Positions 43,407-56,292 of a DNA stretch of 64,000 nt are shown here, piece by piece (position 1 is the first letter of the stretch; the number at the start of each line of letters is the position of its first letter). A model generated the notes under the pieces. The model ran no database searches, was not told the DNA's origin, and saw nothing but the letters and a program-made list of their open reading frames with translations. Both the position numbers and the translations under genes were made by a program. The stretch spans positions 22,102,501 to 22,166,500 of the forward strand of contig OX637409.1 of NCBI GenBank assembly GCA_951799425.1, in the 5' to 3' direction. The DNA comes from Ilex aquifolium. Its lineage: Eukaryota; Streptophyta; Magnoliopsida; Aquifoliales; Aquifoliaceae.

Positions 43407-45282
43407 CACCCCCCCAACTCAGACCTTGCTAGTCCCTAGTAAGGCAAACAGCAAAAACAGAAAAACTAACTAAAAGCAAAACAAAACAAAACAAAACCAC
43501 TTTCGTAGGTTTCACGATTGCATTTAGCATATGCAACAAGCCTTTAAACCCCTAGGTTCCCCCTAGTGGACGAGTATAGTCTCGTGAGGGTTTCCAGATA
43601 TGATACCCACAAACATCAACCTCTGATCAAATATCTGAATAATAATTTTATAACACAAATTGCTACCACAATATAAGAATTCTAAACTATAATTCTTTTT
43701 ATAAGCACATGCAAAGCAAAAATATAGAACTATACGCTATATAAATGTATGCACTTATCATATTCTCATATAAACTCGTGTGTAGTGTGAATTAACTATA
43801 CCAAGTCAATAACTTATCCGATAATCACCTCTACAACTATCAACTATTCGTCTCAATGCCAAATCTCACTAGATAATTCACTCATAAAAGATTCTCTCAG
43901 ATTATAGTGACTATTCCCTCAAATATCACATGTGAGAAGAAGATATTTAAGTCAAAACAAAATAATACTCACATGTCTATTAAAATAATTGTAATCCAAA
44001 AGAAAATGATTTGACATAATCTCATGAAAGGGAATCAACACACAATAAATAAATAATCACCATTCTCTTCCTTATTCACACAAGTCATGCATCCATCAAT
44101 ACACTCTTGAGATCAAATAGGTCTTTATTTAAGGTTGTAATGTGGTCTTGGGATTAGGGTTTTGAAACGAAAGATATTTAGGAATTCAAAAGACTATCCC
44201 GAGAGAACATTTACATTACACAACAAAACTTCTTTCCATAGTCTTTCACTCTCTATCATTTAGAAGCACAATTTACAACACTTGCTCATATTTTTTTTTT
44301 CAAAACTCATGCTTGCTATTTTTTCCTTTTTTTTCAATTTGTTTTTTTTTTCACAGCTAGACATATTGTCTTTCTTTTCAACTTTTTTTTTTTTTTCAGC
44401 AAGACATCTAATGAAAATATTCACAAGTTTGCAAAACTCTTTTTTTTTTTTTTCTCAACCAACATCTCCCAAATTACATAAATAATAATAAAAAAAACTC
44501 AATCTCGGGACAACCAAGGGTAAATGATATTATTTTTTTTTATTGGCTTGGTTATTATATGTTGGGCATAAGAAATAAAAAAAATAATTCTTCAAAGGCT
44601 CAACTATGGCTTCTAGGGATAATAATATTCAAAGAATAAGACTTAGGCTCAAATAATATCAAAGATGGCCTAAAATCATATCTCAAGAGCTATTGATAAC
44701 ACATTTCCATGCAAATAATTTAAAGTCTAGCAATAATTCACAATATTGGTGTTGACCAAAACAAAAATAATGAGACTTTTGAATGAGATTAGCTGAATAA
44801 AAGTATTCTTTATTGAGTAAATGTAAATAACCCTCCAAGAAAGATTGGATCAAAACTCACTAGGGTTTTTATACATCTCCACTATATGTTTCAAGTTCTC
44901 AAGGTAAAATACCTAACAAATTTTCAACTTGGTAAAGTCTAAAGTGCACAAATTGTGAGTTTTTATAAGAACATGATATGAGATACAAAAATATAGAATA
45001 AAGTTCTATGTGATGCTCTAACAGTTGCAAATTTAAAGTTAAGCAAATTATTTTTATATTGTGATGTCAATTCATGTATAAGAATGTTATTTAGATATTT
45101 AATGACACAACTTATCAAACTATGCATTTCATATAATATTTAGAATTTTCATACAATTGCATAACCCAAAAGATAAAAGAAATCAAGCCTAACAAAAACT
45201 ACCCAAAATAGGCTTTGATTTCTACAGATAACTTGAAAGAAAATCAAGAAAAACACCCAACTCGGGACCTAGAAGAAACGTG
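43407..45282. other. Athila-like 3' noncoding region
   Basis: About 1.9 kb with no coding signal. It starts with a polypurine tract beside the LTR (minus strand GTTGGGGGGGTG, about 43407-43418) and carries long T-rich tracts at 44290-44455. A long noncoding stretch before the 3' LTR is usual in Athila elements. Confidence 0.7.
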
Positions 45283-46381
45283 CTAAGATGAGGGGTCTGC
45301 CTGACTCTGAGAACTCTGCCCTAAGCCCCTCATCTGTGTTCTCAACTCCTTCTTCTCCTTCCTCATCTCCCTCTGACCTCTCAATAGCTCAAAAAGTATC
45401 TGCCTATCAGTCCTGGGATCAGTATCCTCATCCACCGGCAATTCAAAATCCTCATCAATATTTAGGAACTGATCCCAAACCTCCTTCGATGCCATCCCCT
45501 CTGGTGCTACCTGCTCACCACCTGGACCCCTCTCACCTGCTCCTGGCCTGGCTACACTCTGACTTTTCAAAAGGGAGCCAGAGTTTAGTATCACTACTCT
45601 CTTGGCCTGCTCCATAGTGGTGTCAATCACCACTCCTGCCTGCTCACACAGTGTGGTAGCCAAGCCAGCAAAGGGAAGGGATGGTTTCTTCGGGTCCACG
45701 ATAGCACGCCTCATCTCCGTAAAAATCAGGGAAGGGAGGTCAATGGATTTTCCAGTGCCCATAGCGTATAGAAGTCGGCCTCGATCAACGTAAATGTGAT
45801 TGTTTCTCAACAGGGGAAAAACATTGGAGACTGATATCAGATTAAGAATCTTGTATTTATTTGTCAAGTCTCCCTGCTGCAGGAATCGAAGACTCTCTGG
45901 CCACACGAAACTCTCATCTCCCAAAAGTGTCTGTCCCACTATATCTCCAGAGTAATTCGAGGGGTAGTCGGGATTGGGGACTCGGGCCTGCAGCATTCCG
46001 AATTACACCTGCTATGGTTGTGGCATCCACCATGATATGCTTCCCTCGAACGTAAGTGTTGAATGTTCCATTTCCACAGTCATCAGCGTTACTATAAAAT
46101 TCCCGTGTCAATATCGGGATGACTCGCCACTCCCTGCCCATAAACCCAGCCCACCTCCGTGAAGTAATGATATCTCGGACTCCCAGACGAGCGAAATCCT
46201 CATGCTCTACCTTCCCCTCATAGACAATAGGCTTGTTGGCATAATATTTGAAAAATATGATTCGGTCTTCTAAGGTTTCAAAACGAATTGGGTCAAATGT
46301 GGTATCCTCGTCCTGAGACTCTTGAGCAGTCGTCCGGGGTCTCTTTGATATGGCTGCTCGTGAAGGTGCCATGGCGGGCAT
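45283..46381 (-). CDS. Third-frame region of the Athila-like element (plant transposon protein domain)
   Basis: The stretch carries DPIRFETLEDRIIFFKYYAN, ARLGVRDIITSRRWAGFMG, REFYSNA, YVRGKHIMVDATTIAGVI and PSLIFTEMRRAIVD. These are features of the 'putative plant transposon protein' domain repeatedly found downstream of integrase in Athila-type elements, with an acidic, Gln-rich tail. Its function is unknown. It occupies the position where some Athila members carry an envelope-like frame, but I see no clear signal peptide or membrane segment here. Part of a broken element. Confidence 0.7.
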
Positions 46382-46454
46382 TTATTTTTTTAAAATGGTG
46401 GAGCCTGGAGGAATGTTCTATGGGTTAGAGGGGAAGAGAGGATAGAAAAATTCG

Positions 46455-46765
46455 TCCGGACTCCCTGTATTTGTAGTTTTCCACACGCATCCGGACGCAT
46501 GGGGTTCTCCCGTCCGGACGCGCCTCAACTACCGCCTTAATTAGCCTTAAAAGTCAAGCGTTCGGACGCATGGGCGAGTCCCGTCCGGACGCGCCCTATG
46601 GAATTCGAAACGGTTGGTTTTCCCGTCCGGACGCATGATGATGTTCGGTCCGGACGCGTGTTCCAGAGAGTTCAGGCTCTTTAGTCACGTCCGGACGCGA
46701 CTTCCAGTAGGTTTTGTTCTATGTTCTTGCGTCCGGACTCGACTTCCAGTGAGATGATTCCTCCA
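46455..46765. repeat. Cluster of CGTCCGGACGC palindromic motifs in the Athila-like element
   Basis: About ten GTCCGGAC-type motifs (some GTTCGGAC or GCATCCGGAC) in 300 bp, each commonly followed by GC(A/G)TG or GACTTCCAG. The same motif recurs in both LTRs, where ACGCGTCCGGACGCGT (43097-43112, 53522-53537) is a perfect 16-bp palindrome. It is much more CpG-rich than its surroundings. Confidence 0.8.
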
Positions 46766-47099
46766 TACTTAAAAAAATTCCTACTTTTTTCAGTTCTTTT
46801 CTCCCAAGTGGCTCCATTCTTCTCCTAAAAATTCCTAAAGGCTAAGAAATATATACAAAGCTAAAATTTTTTTTTTTTTTTTGTGTGCATAGTATATCGA
46901 TCCAACACAGCATGGTCCTACCCCCCCACTCAAAAACTTACATTGCCCTCAATGTATGAATATGCATGTAACACATATGGGAAAAAAGAATCATACCTGA
47001 TACGCTTATATTGTGCATTTGAATCTGCAATATCTCCAAAAATAAAAGAAACATTATACAATATGATACATTTAATTACACAAAAATTTTAGAGAAGAA

Positions 47100-50000
47100 T
47101 CATTCGTAGTGGGGATCCACCAATTTGATGGATTTCACTTCAACTATACCTTCTTCCAGGAACGGTTTCAGTCGCTGTCCGTTAACCTTAAAACTGTTCC
47201 CATTGCTGGGATTTTCAATCTCAATTGTTCCATAGGGAAACACCTCTTTCACAATATACGGACCACTCCATCTAGTCCGAAGCTTGCCTTTGAAAATGTG
47301 TAGTCTAGAATTATAAAGAAAAACTTTATGTGCAGGTGTAAAGGTTTTACGCACAATATTCTTATCATGGAACACCTTCATTCGTTCTTTACTAATTCTA
47401 GAATTCTCATATGCCTCATTCCGGATCTCCTCAAGTTCATTTAGTTGTAATTTTCGTACGGTGCCAGCTTTGTCAAAACTAAAATTGAACATCTTAATGG
47501 CCCATTATGCTTTATGTTCTAGTTCCACAGGTAAATGACAAGTTTTTCCAGATACCAGTCTATACGGAGACATGCCAATCGGGGTTTTATATGCTGTGCG
47601 ATATGCCCATAACGCATCGAGTAATCGTAATGACCAATCTTTACGATCAGGGCTAACCGTTTTTTCCAAAATGTATGAAATCTCCCTATTGGCTAGCTCC
47701 GCTTGACCACTTGTCTGTGGATGATAGGGGGTTGCAACCTTATGTGTCACTCCATATTTTTCATTAAAGCTTCAAAAGGTTTATTACATAAGTGCAATCT
47801 CCCATCATTGATAATGACTCGAGGTATACCAAATCTAGACAAAATATTTTCTTTTAAAAATTTCAAAACAACTTTATGATCATTTGTCCGACATGGTATA
47901 GCTTCGACCCACTTAGAAACATAATCTACTGCCACTAGAATGTACATATATCCAAAAGATGGAGGGAAAGGTCCCATGAAATTAATGCCCCAGCAGTCAA
48001 AAAATTCTATTATCAAAATTGGGTTCAGGGGCATCATATTTCTACGGGTTAATCCCCCTAGTTTTTGACATCGCTCGCAGACCTTACAAAAATTATACGA
48101 ATCTTTAAAAATTGTCGGCCAATAGAAACCACATTGCAAAACCTTTGCAGCGGTCTTTTTTATAGAAAAATGGCATCCACATGCTCCCGAATGACAAAAA
48201 ATTAGAATGATACTTACCTCATTATCAGGCACGCATCTTCAGATAATCTGATCGGAACAGTATTTGAAAAGGTAAGGGTCATCCCAGAAAAAGTTTCTAA
48301 CCTCAACTAAGAACTTCCTCTTATCCAATGTAGTCCAAGCTGGTGGCATGTTACCTGTAACAAGAAAATTCACTATATCAGCAAACCAAGGTACTGCAGA
48401 AACTGCCAGCAATTGTTCATCAGGGAAAGTGTCCTTGATCGGCACTGTCTCTATGGCCTTATCATTCACAAGTCTAGACAAATGGTCGGCCACTACATTC
48501 TCTACTCCTTTTTTATCTTTAATAGTTAAATCAAATTCTTGGAGTAATAGGATCCACCTTAGTAGTCTTGGCTTAGTATCCTTCTTATTAATAAGTACTT
48601 GAGAGCTGCATGGTCTGTGAAGATAACAATAAGTGACCCTACTAAGTATGACCTAAACTTGTCCAAGGCAAATACTACTGCTATTAATTCCTTTTCTGTG
48701 GTAGAATAATTCATCTGCGCATTGTTTAAGGTTCTACTAGCATAGTAAATGACATGTGGCTTTTTCTCATCCCTCTGCCCTAAAACTGCCCCTACAGCAT
48801 AGTCACTGGCATCACACATGATTTCGAAAGGAAGACTCCAATTTAGGGGTTGCATAATTGGAGCAGTGATGAGCATGCATTTTAGCTTATCAAAAGTCTC
48901 TTGGCATAACTCATCCCACTCAAAAGGTATATCTTTCCCTAGGAGATTACAAAGTGGTCTAGATATAGAACTAAAATCTTTTATAAATCTTCGATAGAAA
49001 CTAGCATAACCCAAGAAAGATCTAATGTCCTTAAGGGTTTTGGGAGAAGGTAAATTAGCAATTAATTCTATCTTAGCTCTATCTACTTGGATTCCCTCAG
49101 ATAAGACAATGTGACCAAGAACAATTCCTTTTTGAACCATAAAATGGCATTTTTTCCAATTAAGCACAAGGTTCTTTTCTTCACATCGAATAAGCACTTT
49201 ATCTAAATTTGACAAACATTCATCATAAGCATCACCAAAAACAGTAAAATCATCCATGGAAATTTCAAGAAAACGCTCTACCATGTCACTGAAAATACTT
49301 AGCATGCACCTTTGAAAGGTCGCATGTGCATTGCAAAGTCCAAAGGGCATCATTCGATACGCAAAAGTACCAAAAGGGCAAGTAAATGTGATTTTCTCTT
49401 GGTCTTCTAGGGCAATCTCAATCTGGTTATATCCTGAATAGCCATCTAGAAAACAGTAGTACAAATGCGATGCTACCCTTTCTAAAATTTGATCCATAAA
49501 AGGTAAAGGGAAGTGATCTTTTCTAGTTACAGAATTTAATTTTCTGTAGTCAATGCACATTCTCCAACCAGTGACTGTCCTAGTTGGTACAAGTTCGTTA
49601 TTCTCATTAGCAACTACAGTAACTCCAGACTTTTTAGGAACTACCTGGGTAGGACTTACCCACTTACTGTCTGCAATAGGGTAAATTATTCCTACATCTA
49701 ACAATTTTAGCACCTCGTTCCTTACAACTTCTTTCATATGTGGATTGAGTCTACGTTGCATCTCTCTAGAAGGTTTAGTATTATCCTCCAGATAAATCTT
49801 ATGAGTGCACACCAATGGACTAATTCCTTTTATATCAGCTAACGTCCAACTAATGACATTCTTATGCTTTCTAAGAAGTTGTAGCAACATATCTTCCTGT
49901 GCTAAATTTAACTGAAAAGAAAGTATTACCGAATATGTTTCATCATCTCCAAAAAATGCATACTTCAAATCTACCGGTAATTGCTTCAATTCAAGCTTGG

Positions 50001-52573
50001 GAGCTTGAATACTTGATGGGATTGGTGAATTGGTTCTTGGTGGTAACTCTTTAAATTTCTGTCTCAACTCTCTTATTTCAAGTACCTATGAAAAATTCAA
50101 CAAATCAGTCGAGGCAGAAATTTCAGAATTATTTTCATCTATCTCTAACAAAGAATATTGTTCAAGCAAGCATGCCTCAAGTGGATCAAATAAAGAAGAA
50201 TCATATACTCTGCTTGGAACAAGAGACTCAATCATGTTAACCTCATGCACATCCTCATCAACATTCCCTGGTTGTTTGCACACATTAAAAATATTGAGCT
50301 CTAATGTCATATTCCCAAAAGTTAATTTCATCACACCATTCCTGCAATTAATTAAAGCATTTGAAGTTGCTAGGAATGGTCTGCCTAGTATAACAGGTAT
50401 TTGAGCATTAGTGTTTAACACAGGTTGAGTATCCATAATTATAAAATCCACAGGGAAGTAAAATGTATCAACCTGTACTAAAACATCCTCCACCATACCC
50501 CTAGGTATCTTCACAGATCGATCAGCTAATTGAAGTGTGACCGAGGTAGGTTTTAACTCCCCTAACCCTAATTGTTCATATACTGAATAAGGGAGCAAGT
50601 TCACACTAGCTCCTAAATCCAATAAAGCTTGTTCAATTCGGAGGTTGCCTATAACACAAGAGATGGTTGGGCAACCTGGGTCTTTATACTTTGGGGGATA
50701 TCTATGTTGTATGATGGAGAATACTTGCTTAGTTAAAAATGCCTTCTTTTGCACATTTAATTTCCTTTTGACAGTACATAACTCTTTCAAAAATTTTGCA
50801 TAAGAAGGTATTTGTTTTATGGCATCCAACAAGGGAATGTTGATTTTGACCTGCTTAAAAATCTCTAACATATCATTGTGCATATTTGGCTTGATAGAGG
50901 TAAGTAATCTCTATGGGAATGGTGCAGGAGCGACATAATTCCCAGGCTTATTGAAATTGGTTGGGTCAAGTTCATCACCACTCTCTATAGGTTTTGATAT
51001 TCTTTTAGATTCTTGAACTGGAGTAGAAATCGTTTTATCAATTTCTTTCCCACTACGGAGTGTGGTGATAAACTTGACTTGCTCATGAATATCGTTGGAA
51101 GTGCAAGGTTCATTCACATTAAATTGACCTTGTGGATTTGGTTGGGGTTGGGTTGGGAACTTACCCTTTTCTTGATTGCAAGGGTCAGTGGTCAATTTAG
51201 TGATTGCACTCCTCATATCTTCAATAGCCTGTGTTTTTTGTCTGTTATATTCAGTATGACTCTGCATGAATTGTGAGAACACTTCTTCAAGATTTCTCTT
51301 TGGGGGTGGAATATAGGGTGTGAAGTTAGAGGAATTTTGTTTAGGTGCTTGTGATGCATGATTCTTATTCCTCCAACTAAAATTCGGATGATTCTTCCAC
51401 CCAGGATTATATATATTTGAATAAGGGTTGTTGTATGGTTTTGTAAAAGTGTTTGCAACATTTGCTTGATCTTGTAACACATCTTTAAGAACAGGTAATG
51501 TTGGACACTCCTTCATGGGATGTCCAGGAATCTTACAAATATTGCAGACCTCTTCAACAAGTACTGTGTCAATTTCATTAACCCTTTTCAATTCCATGAC
51601 TTCTACCCTTTTGGCTAAGATGGCAAGTCTAGCTCCTAGGTCATCTTCCTCCCTCAGCTGATATTTACCCCCACTTGATGATGATTATGTGGTCTTACCT
51701 TTAGGAGGTTCTTGAGAAGTCGTATCCCAAGACTGTGCATTCTCGTCTAATTGGTCTAGATAGTCTAAAGCCTCATCTGGTTCCTTATTCATGAAGTCAC
51801 CATTGCACATCATCTCTACAAACTGACGCATTTGTGGGCTCAGTCCCTCGTAAAAAAAAACTTATAACACGCCAGCTCTCATAACCATGATGTGGGCAGG
51901 ATGCAAGAAGGTCTTTGAATCTGTCTCAACTTTGATAAAAAATTTCAGACTCTTTTTGAGAAAAATTCATTATTTGTCTTTTTAAAGAGTTTGTGCGATG
52001 TGTGAGAAAAAACTTTTTCAGAAATTCTCTTTGCATCTCTGACCATGTGCCTATGGACCTGGATCTTAGTGCATGCAACCAAGTCTTAGCCTTTTCCTTT
52101 AGTGAAAAGGGGAAAAGCTTCAACCTGATTGTATCCACTGACACGGTCTGATCGTGAAATGTAGCACATACCTCCTCAAAGTCTCTAATGTGCAAGTATG
52201 GGTTCTCAGATTCCAAGCCATTAAATTTTGGAAGTAATACTATCATGCCAGGTTTAAAAACAAAATTTGTGGCATTTAACGGAAACACGATGCATGAAGG
52301 TGCAGTGTGACGTGCAGGTTGCAAAAAATCACGCAAAGTCCGTCCATGATTTGCATTTAAATTATCCACATCATTCTCATCATGATTACTTACCCTATCC
52401 TCATGATCCTCACGTTCAGGAAGATTGTTTTGCCTATTGTTGTTAGGATTAACAGCCATTGTGTGCAACAAATGATTTGAGTCAGATGAACCAAATAAAT
52501 CTCCAAACAGAGTATCTAAATCTTCTCTTATCAAACGACCACTTGAATCACGATGCCAAGAACTCATAAACAA
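47100..52573 (-). CDS. Athila-like gag and pol region (decayed)
   Basis: Gag-type sequence with [19 protein letters not shown] and [20 protein letters not shown] CCHxC-type knuckle ([15 protein letters not shown]). Protease with [18 protein letters not shown]. Reverse transcriptase with [22 protein letters not shown] and SMDDFTVFG. RNase H with [13 protein letters not shown]. Integrase with the zinc region [10 protein letters not shown]...[21 protein letters not shown] and [15 protein letters not shown], and a C-terminal part with [17 protein letters not shown]. The order PR-RT-RH-INT defines Ty3/gypsy, and the protease and RT wording is Athila-like. Fossil; breaks are not itemised. Confidence 0.9.
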
Positions 52574-52743
52574 GTAAACAGACTAAATAGAACAGGAAAC
52601 TAAACTAAATGACAAAGAGGAAAATATATTGCAATGAAAACAAATAAATAAATAAATAAAAACTGGAACGAAATTACCGGATATCGGACGAAACGCAAAT
52701 ACCGAAAACCTCGACAGATGTGATGGCTCCTTGTCTTTCAATT

Positions 52744-52766
52744 CCCCGGCAACGACATCAAAAACT
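52744..52766 (-). other. Athila-like primer binding site region
   Basis: Beside the 5' LTR the minus strand reads TTTTTGATGTCGTTGCCGGGG. The GTCGTTGCCGGGG part resembles the aspartate-tRNA match used by Athila/Tat elements, with the first bases diverged. Confidence 0.6.
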
Positions 52767-53831
52767 TGCTTCTTCTTTAATATTGTAACTCAAACGCAGG
52801 TTGAGCGAAGTAATATAAATCTCGGAATACCGAGGTCGATCCCTCAAGGAATTGTAACAAGATAACAATCACACAAAATACTAGAACAAACTTAAAATAG
52901 GTGAGCAGTTTCAAAGATGTGTTGACTGAAGAAAAGTGATTTGAGTAATTAAACAAGACAATAAATATACTAGAGCATCGGGTATCCTCCTCTCAATTCC
53001 ATACGATAACGATTAAAGAATCAAACTTTAACTTGAAACAAGAATCAGATGTCGATTGATTCAAGAAACAAATCAAGTAAGAAAACCAAAAGTTATAATC
53101 AACAGATTATTCAGGAACCTGAACAACCGTCCAATTATATTATTTTATGAATTAATGATAAATACTTCAAGCGTAGAATAACTAGTTATTTACTCGCAGG
53201 AAAATTCAAGCATGACACAGCAACTCAAGGATTTTTACAGAGCAAAAACTTTGTTAAAAGATTAGAAGTAAAATTAACAAAATATCATAAATCATTCAAA
53301 TCGAATTCAATAACGTTATCGTACTTCATTGAGAAGTTCTCCCTTAGCCCTAGTTCAGCCTTCTAGCCAGACATGATCAATCCAAAGAATAAACTAGAAA
53401 AAAGAATTATTTCCCAAAAATCAAGAAGATCCCTATTATAAGATCTTCAATTCCTATTTATACTTTGTTCCCCAAACAGATTGACTTGAAACTATTAATC
53501 TGGCGTTGGCAGATTAACCACACGCGTCCGGACGCGTGTTCTTCAACCGTTCGGATGCAACTTCCAGTATACTCTTTCTCAGCTCCTTGCCTTTCTGCCA
53601 CTTACGTCCGGACGCATGGGGTTGAATCGTCCGGACGCGTATTCCAGTGCCTTTCCTCTTCAGCTATGCCCCATCTCTCCTGATTTTCTTCTAATCTGCT
53701 GCTATTCCTCTGCAAAATATACACAATTAACATAGCAACTATTCGTTAATTAATTAACCACATTTATCATACTTTCATGACTAAATAATTAATCTTTCCC
53801 CATGATAAATGTAACTATTGGACCTCAATCA
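52767..53831 (-). repeat. Athila-like 5' LTR (element orientation)
   Basis: 1,065 bp, followed by the AGCGA duplication. Carries the GTCCGGAC cluster at 53520-53645. Confidence 0.93.
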
Positions 53832-53954
53832 AGCGAAGCTTGAGCCTAAGTTTTTAATTCAATAAAAAACTAAGTGGGGGCAAGTTATTAAAAAAAAAAA
53901 AATTATTATAATTTTAAACTATTATAATTTTAAACTAACCCTAAAAAATTTTAA

Positions 53955-54345
53955 AATTGCCCCCAGTCTACCTTCGCCCTTGGATTCAAACTCGACCTTA
54001 GAGCTGTACTCAGACTCAGATCCAGACCCGACATTGTCCGCGGACCCGTAATTGACCCTGACCCTAGACTTGAACTCGTAATTAGACCCAGTATCGACCC
54101 CGAACTTGACCCTAGATTTGGACTTGACCCCAGACTCATACTCGACCCCGGACCTGTCTTGACCCTAGATTGGGACTCGACCTCGGACCTAACACTGGAC
54201 CCAAATTCGGACCCGACAGTGATCCCAGGCCTGGCCCTATACTTGGACCCGACCCCGACCTAAACTTGGACCCAACCCCAGACTCGAAACTTGACCCGAA
54301 CCTGACCCTTAACCCCAGACCTCGAACATCGACCTGAACTAATTG
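53955..54345. repeat. GACCC-type minisatellite, right of the Athila element
   Basis: Same 6/12-bp style as 41185-41535 (GACCCTAGACTTG, GACCCCGAACTTGACCC). Minus-strand frames read LGSSPNLGSSSG and similar, explained by the repeat. Confidence 0.8.
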
Positions 54346-55322
54346 TTCAACCAAATGCCCACAAAAAAAAAGTAGTACTATGGACCTCCCTCATCTTGGC
54401 CTACACTCGCTCCAACAACTCCCACAAGTCCCGCTAACTCTTCTCTGTTATGCTCCACTAAGCCAAGCCGCACCAAAAACCAAATAACTTCTCTTCGCTA
54501 AGTAGTTCAATGCGTCAACTTTGTCCCAATAACCCTTATTTGGAAGTGTCGTTTTGGAGAAGTGGTGATTGATAAGGTGGAGATGATTGTGACGACGTTG
54601 ATTACTTTGATTATTGGTTTATTGTTTACAATCCTAAATCACATTGATTGTTGTTCTAATTCTTGGTGGTGGTGTTAAGAATCGTCTATTTTTATACAAA
54701 TTTATTTTAGTGTTCTATGTAAGAATATTTTCTTTAATTTATATTTTTTTGGGTAATAGTTTTCATTAGCATTGAATTAGATATTGATTTCAATTCCAAA
54801 GATGACTTATATAAATTTCGACACATGCTTGATGCCTGAGTAATACTAACAATTTAAATACATTAGATGTAAGACTTATATTTTTGACATATTGTATACT
54901 TTAACTGTTTCACAACCTTTTTTTTTTTCATTTAATCCTTTATATGTATGATTATGATATGATTTTTTTAGTTTTTTATTTGAAATTGCGGATATTTTTG
55001 ATGTTTTAATTTATGTGTTTAAATTTTGTGCAAATGTAAATTTATGGCACAATATATTGATTTTTTTTGTTACTTCGTGTTTTCAGGTATAAGCAATTAT
55101 TAATTTTTCCATAATTCCTAAGACAACGATGCAACAAGACAAAAGTGTCACAAAAAAAATGAAGGAATAAAATGGAGAAAAAAATTGTTTATTATCTCAG
55201 TTAAATCAAAGTACATGTAATTAAAGATACCCCGGTTACTGTCAATTTTCCTCAAACCCCCCCCCCCCCCCCCCGGGGGGAAAATTCATGGATATTTCTT
55301 TTATGTACAGATTGCCCATTGC
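54346..55322. other. Gene-free interval with a C18-G6 run
   Basis: AT-rich. 18 C followed by 6 G at 55257-55280, just left of the LINE. Nothing coding recognised. Confidence 0.5.
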
Positions 55323-55339
55323 AACATTCTGAGAAGAAG

Positions 55340-56292
55340 AACATGCCCACCTGTCAAAAACTCCTTCTACTGATTTATGTGATATTTCTTGCTCTATGCC
55401 TTCTTATCCCCCAAACCAGGCCAGAGTGGATGGTGTCAAGTGGGCTCCTACTGTCATTGGCAAGTTCTCTGTTGCGTCTGTCTGGGATGTCATTAGGAAC
55501 CCAAACCCAAAAGTGCCATGGTTTCAGCTGGTTTGGTTCACACAAGCTGTTCCCAGATTGAGTTTCATTTTATGGTTGGCTATTAATGGGAGACTCAGTA
55601 CTAAGGATAGGATTTTTAATCCTAGCATGGGTGGGTATTGTATTCTGTGTAGAGGGGATGCTGAAACACATGCCCACCTGTTCTTTGAGTGCACTTACTC
55701 TCACAGTGTTTGGATTCAGCTGCAGAACATGCTCACTCAATCTTGGCAACCCAAGACATGGCTGGTGTTTATTGCTTGGACTGCTCAAAACTGGAAAGGC
55801 AATTCTGTTTTGGCAGTGTTGCAGAAATTAAGTCTCCAAGCCACAGTGTACTGCATTTGGAGAGAAAGAAACAACAGGTTATTTATGAATGAATTTAAAG
55901 ATACTGAATTTACTCTGCACAGCATTATGCAGATCATTAGGAATAGGATGGTATCCTTGAAATTTAGGAACTCCTATCATAATCAACAAGTGGCTTAACA
56001 GTGGCAGTTACCAACCCATTGTCTTAACCCATGATTCTTCTTTCAATATAATATCCCCTGTTCATGGAGGCCTGTTTTTGCCTTCTCTGTTTCCCCTAGA
56101 GTCAGGATTCTACCGAAAGTACCAGCTCAAGGCCGGCACTTTCTTTAGAATTCATATCTCTTGGTTTGTTGTTGTTCTTTTGGGTTACTTTCTTTTGTTA
56201 CGGGTGGTGCACACTGTCATGTAAGCATCACCCTTTGTTTTTGTCTTGTATAGTTATTTTATGAATATAGTTCACCTTCCGACAAAAAAAAA
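55340..56292 (+). mobile_element. 5'-truncated L1-type LINE with 17-bp target duplication
   Basis: The 17-bp direct repeat beginning AACATTCTGAG occurs exactly at 55323-55339 and 56293-56309. Between the copies lie about 953 bp: the end of ORF2, a 3' untranslated region of about 290 bp and an A-tail just before the second copy. 5' truncation and the long duplication are what target-primed reverse transcription produces. An exact duplication suggests a fairly young insertion. Confidence 0.92.
55396..55998 (+). CDS. LINE ORF2 C-terminus with zinc-binding domain
   Basis: About 200 codons: GKFSVASVWDVIRNPNPK, PWFQLVWFTQAVPRLSFILW, LAINGRLSTKDRIFNPS, YCILCRGDAETHAHLFFEC, YSHSVWIQLQ. This is the reverse-transcriptase zinc-binding region at the end of plant LINE ORF2 (CxxC...HLFxxC). 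It is followed by the usual tail with YCIWRERNNRLFMNE. The reverse transcriptase and endonuclease are missing because the copy is 5'-truncated. The first Met is internal to the original frame and not a real start. The C-terminal part has no stop or frameshift. Confidence 0.9.
   Translation: MPSYPPNQARVDGVKWAPTVIGKFSVASVWDVIRNPNPKVPWFQLVWFTQAVPRLSFILWLAINGRLSTKDRIFNPSMGGYCILCRGDAETHAHLFFECTYSHSVWIQLQNMLTQSWQPKTWLVFIAWTAQNWKGNSVLAVLQKLSLQATVYCIWRERNNRLFMNEFKDTEFTLHSIMQIIRNRMVSLKFRNSYHNQQVA

Larger units (their letters stand above)
42327..53831 (-). mobile_element. Ty3/gypsy Athila-like LTR retrotransposon, 11.5 kb, decayed (fossil)
   Basis: The LTRs are 42327-43406 (1,080 bp) and 52767-53831 (1,065 bp), both TGCTTC...CAATCA, flanked by the exact 5-bp repeat AGCGA (42322-42326 and 53832-53836). 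By eye the LTRs differ at about 3-4% of sites plus a few indels, suggesting an age of the order of one to a few million years at usual plant rates. Parts in element order on the minus strand: Gag (about 51.9-52.6 kb), knuckle-like region (50.9-51.6), protease (50.1-50.9), reverse transcriptase and RNase H (48.2-50.1), integrase (47.1-48.2), then an extra frame (45.3-46.4) where Athila elements have their third frame. It is broken, with roughly half a dozen breaks in coding parts. Confidence 0.93.

Noticed and set aside
53840-53985. Possible hAT end (GTGGGGGCAAG ... TTGCCCCCAGTC) next to the Athila element
   Set aside because: Only one plausible end and no duplication, so it was not called.
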